Source of the DNA: Bacillota bacterium
GTDB taxonomy: Bacteria > Bacillota > Clostridia > Christensenellales > CAG-138
Length of the DNA: 6,276 nucleotides
Assembly (NCBI GenBank): GCA_023461495.1
Contig: JAEYLA010000148.1
Location: 1-6,276 of the forward strand
Direction of reading: 5' to 3'
The translations under genes were made by a program, and so were the position numbers. A model generated the notes under the pieces. It saw only the letters and a list, made by a program, of their open reading frames with translations. It did not search any database and was not told where the DNA came from. Of this stretch, positions 4,959-6,276 are shown piece by piece (position 1 is the stretch's first letter; each line of letters opens with the position of its first letter).

Positions 4959-5531
4959 ATGGACCACCCCGCGCCGCTTGATACCGTTTCCAGCCTGCGG
5001 GCGTACTTTGCCCGCAACCATATCCTGTTGTGCAATGACAACGCCTATCTTCCCTCGCTCAATGACGCGGGCGGGGACTGGAACGCTATCGCCCATTTGA
5101 TTGAAACGCGCGAGGCTGTGTACTCCAAGGCGTACCGCAAGCGCACCACCTATCTTTCCCCTGCGCTCTATGCCATGCTCAAGCCTTATAAGCAGCGGTT
5201 CAACAAGCTTTCTGATGAAAGCAGGCATATCTATGACTTTCTTGCAGGCTGCGGGCCACAAAGCACGACATCTATCAAGGATACGCTGCTGCTCTCTTCC
5301 AAAGCATTTTCCACAGCGTTTGATCCGCTGTTACAGGAACTGCTCGTGACTGCCGTGGAGCGGGACCGCACCATACACGAAAGCTGGTCCTCCTTCCTGT
5401 GGGGGACATATGCGCAGCGGGAAGAAACACTTCCCCATCCCCTGCCGAAGATGGAAGCTTCCGAAGCGAACGTGCTTGCGCTGCTCTCCCACCTGATGCC
5501 GCAAAATGAAATTGCCCTGCTGCTGAAATAG
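4959..5531 (+). CDS. Uncharacterised protein, possibly an AlkZ-related winged-helix protein
   Basis: The product is a soluble protein of 190 residues, with no signal peptide, membrane segment or catalytic motif I can name. AGGAGG (4946-4951) in the end of rsmI lies 7 bases before the ATG, which is 2 bases after the rsmI stop. The first 50 residues include LRAYFARNHILLCNDNAYLPSL. A basic YSKAYRKRTTYLSPALYAML (55-74) leads into a helical segment (KLSDESRHIYDFLAGCGPQS). The stretch STTSIKDTLLLSSKAFSTAFDPLLQELLV (102-130) has the spacing of a winged helix (SIKDTL / SSKAFSTAFDPLLQELLV, then the wing TAVERD). It recalls small Firmicutes proteins annotated as AlkZ-related, with the AlkZ/YcaQ DNA glycosylase winged-helix unit (HTH_42). 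I recognise this only by pattern, and any DNA-repair role is unproven. Coupling to rsmI indicates shared expression, not necessarily shared function. Confidence 0.85.
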   Translation: MDHPAPLDTVSSLRAYFARNHILLCNDNAYLPSLNDAGGDWNAIAHLIETREAVYSKAYRKRTTYLSPALYAMLKPYKQRFNKLSDESRHIYDFLAGCGPQSTTSIKDTLLLSSKAFSTAFDPLLQELLVTAVERDRTIHESWSSFLWGTYAQREETLPHPLPKMEASEANVLALLSHLMPQNEIALLLK

Positions 5532-5563
5532 ACCACATAGAATGAGCGGCAACGCCCGTTTCC

Positions 5564-5592
5564 TTGCGTTCTCAGGTTGTATGGCGTACAAT
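5564..5592 (+). promoter_or_regulatory. Predicted sigma-A promoter for the ACT-UPF0210 operon
   Basis: TTGCGT (5564-5569) and TACAAT (5587-5592) are separated by 17 bases in the 102-base gap after the 4959-5531 gene. The start would be near 5599, leaving a leader of about 35 bases with AGGAGG (5620-5625) 8 bases before the ATG at 5634. I see no terminator in the gap, so read-through from upstream is also possible. Confidence 0.7.
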
Positions 5593-5633
5593 AAAGCAAC
5601 CAAAGCGTATGAAACCTTTAGGAGGATTTATAT

Positions 5634-5909
5634 ATGAACAGGGCCATTGTTACCGTATTGGGGCGTGACCGCGTTGGCATCATCGCAAACGTATCAAACC
5701 GCCTGAGCGAGCTTTCCATCAACATTTTGGACATCACGCAGACCATTATGGACGAGGATATCTTCGTCATGCTGATGCTGGTGGATCTATCCGAAGCCAA
5801 GTCTTCCTTCCATGAAGTCAAGGAAACCTTGCGGCTTTTGGGTGAGGCGCAGCATGTCTCCGTCCGCATCCAGAGCGAAGAGATCTTCGACGCCATGCAC
5901 AAGGTTTGA
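5634..5909 (+). CDS. ACT domain-containing protein, UPF0237 family
   Basis: The whole 91-residue product is a single ACT domain, a fold that usually binds small ligands such as amino acids and works as a dimer. The signature GRDRVGIIANVSNRLSELSI (10-29) followed by NILDITQTIM (30-39) is the UPF0237 version (GxDxxGIIAxVS...NIxDIxQTIM), with the ligand-side Gly-Asp-Gly region between strand 1 and helix 1 (G10, D12, G15). A second beta-alpha-beta unit follows (IFVMLMLVDLSE, then a helix and VSVRIQSEEIFDAMHKV). The start has AGGAGG 8 bases upstream. The stop codon overlaps the ribosome binding site of the next gene, so the two are coupled. This ACT-UPF0210 pair is conserved in Firmicutes, including streptococci, and suggests the ACT protein regulates or forms a complex with its partner. 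The ligand is unknown. Confidence 0.93.
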   Translation: MNRAIVTVLGRDRVGIIANVSNRLSELSINILDITQTIMDEDIFVMLMLVDLSEAKSSFHEVKETLRLLGEAQHVSVRIQSEEIFDAMHKV

Positions 5910-5920
5910 GGAGTACATCC

Positions 5921-6276
5921 ATGCCCATCATAAACGCAAACGAAATACTAGAGACCATCCGCATGATCGACCGGGAAAACCTGGACATCCGCACCATTAC
6001 TATGGGGATCTCCCTGTTGTCCTGCGCATGCGATGATATCGGCACCCTCTCCACCCGCATTTACGACCATATCTGCCATCAGGCGCATGACCTTGTGCGT
6101 GTCGGCAAAGAAATAGAAGAGCGCTATGGCATCCCCATTGTCAACAAGCGCATCTCCGTAACGCCCATCTCGCTGGTTGCGGCAGGCACGAAGGCAAGCG
6201 ATTATGTACCCATCGCCCGCGCGATGGACCGTGCCGCAAAGACCCTTGGCATTGATTTTATCGGCGGGTTTTCAGC
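5921..6276 (+). CDS. UPF0210/PFL family protein (DUF711), 3'-truncated by the window
   Basis: Only the first 118 codons are present; family members have about 450 residues. GAGGAG (5908-5913), overlapping the stop of the ACT gene, lies 7 bases before the ATG. The visible part matches the family N-terminus: MPIINANEILETIRMIDREN (1-20), LDIRTITMGISLLSC (21-35), a helix with HDLVRVGKEIEERYGIPIVN (56-75), and the strongly conserved NKRISVTPISLVA (75-87), ending in GIDFIGGFS. The fold resembles the pyruvate formate-lyase barrel, hence the PFL name; no formate-lyase activity should be assumed, and the biochemical role is unknown. No defect is seen in the visible portion. Confidence 0.93.
   Translation, partial: MPIINANEILETIRMIDRENLDIRTITMGISLLSCACDDIGTLSTRIYDHICHQAHDLVRVGKEIEERYGIPIVNKRISVTPISLVAAGTKASDYVPIARAMDRAAKTLGIDFIGGFS

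Overview
The window is a compact, GC-rich chromosomal segment with strong AGGAGG-type ribosome binding sites, short intergenic gaps and housekeeping genes typical of Firmicutes. Paired neighbours seen elsewhere in that phylum support this: a TrmN6-type methyltransferase close to rsmI (B. subtilis has yabB and yabC/rsmI nearly adjacent), and an ACT-domain UPF0237 protein directly before a UPF0210/PFL protein. My best guess is a gut-type, high-GC member of the Clostridia. That is inference from gene order and composition, and I cannot name the genus.

Layout. Positions 1-1005 hold the 3' three quarters of rarA (replication-fork AAA+ ATPase). It converges on a small minus-strand gene of unknown function (1243-1581, possibly DUF6054). 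The gap between them is filled by a composite of perfect hairpins (1045-1233). A divergent intergenic region (1582-1766) carries promoters in both directions. On the plus side a dyad matching the Gram-positive LexA box sits on the predicted start of transcription of a RinA/ArpU-like, phage-type regulator (1767-2273). Next comes a membrane-anchored class F-like sortase (2370-3122) with its own promoter and a clear intrinsic terminator (3175-3202).

From 3221 onward all genes are on the plus strand: a TrmN6-like methyltransferase (3221-3931), rsmI (4105-4956), and an unidentified, possibly winged-helix protein 2 bases after it (4959-5531). After a new promoter come the ACT-domain protein (5634-5909) and the start of the UPF0210/PFL protein (5921 to the end). 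The trmN6-rsmI gap holds a second, shorter copy of the hairpin repeat found after rarA, then a perfect 30-bp palindrome.

Most of the window is ordinary core genome. The parts that merit attention are the predicted SOS control of a lone phage-type regulator, the dispersed modular hairpin repeat, and the leader structures before trmN6 and rsmI. I see no CRISPR array, transposase, tRNA or rRNA. No gene-free stretch exceeds 300 bases.
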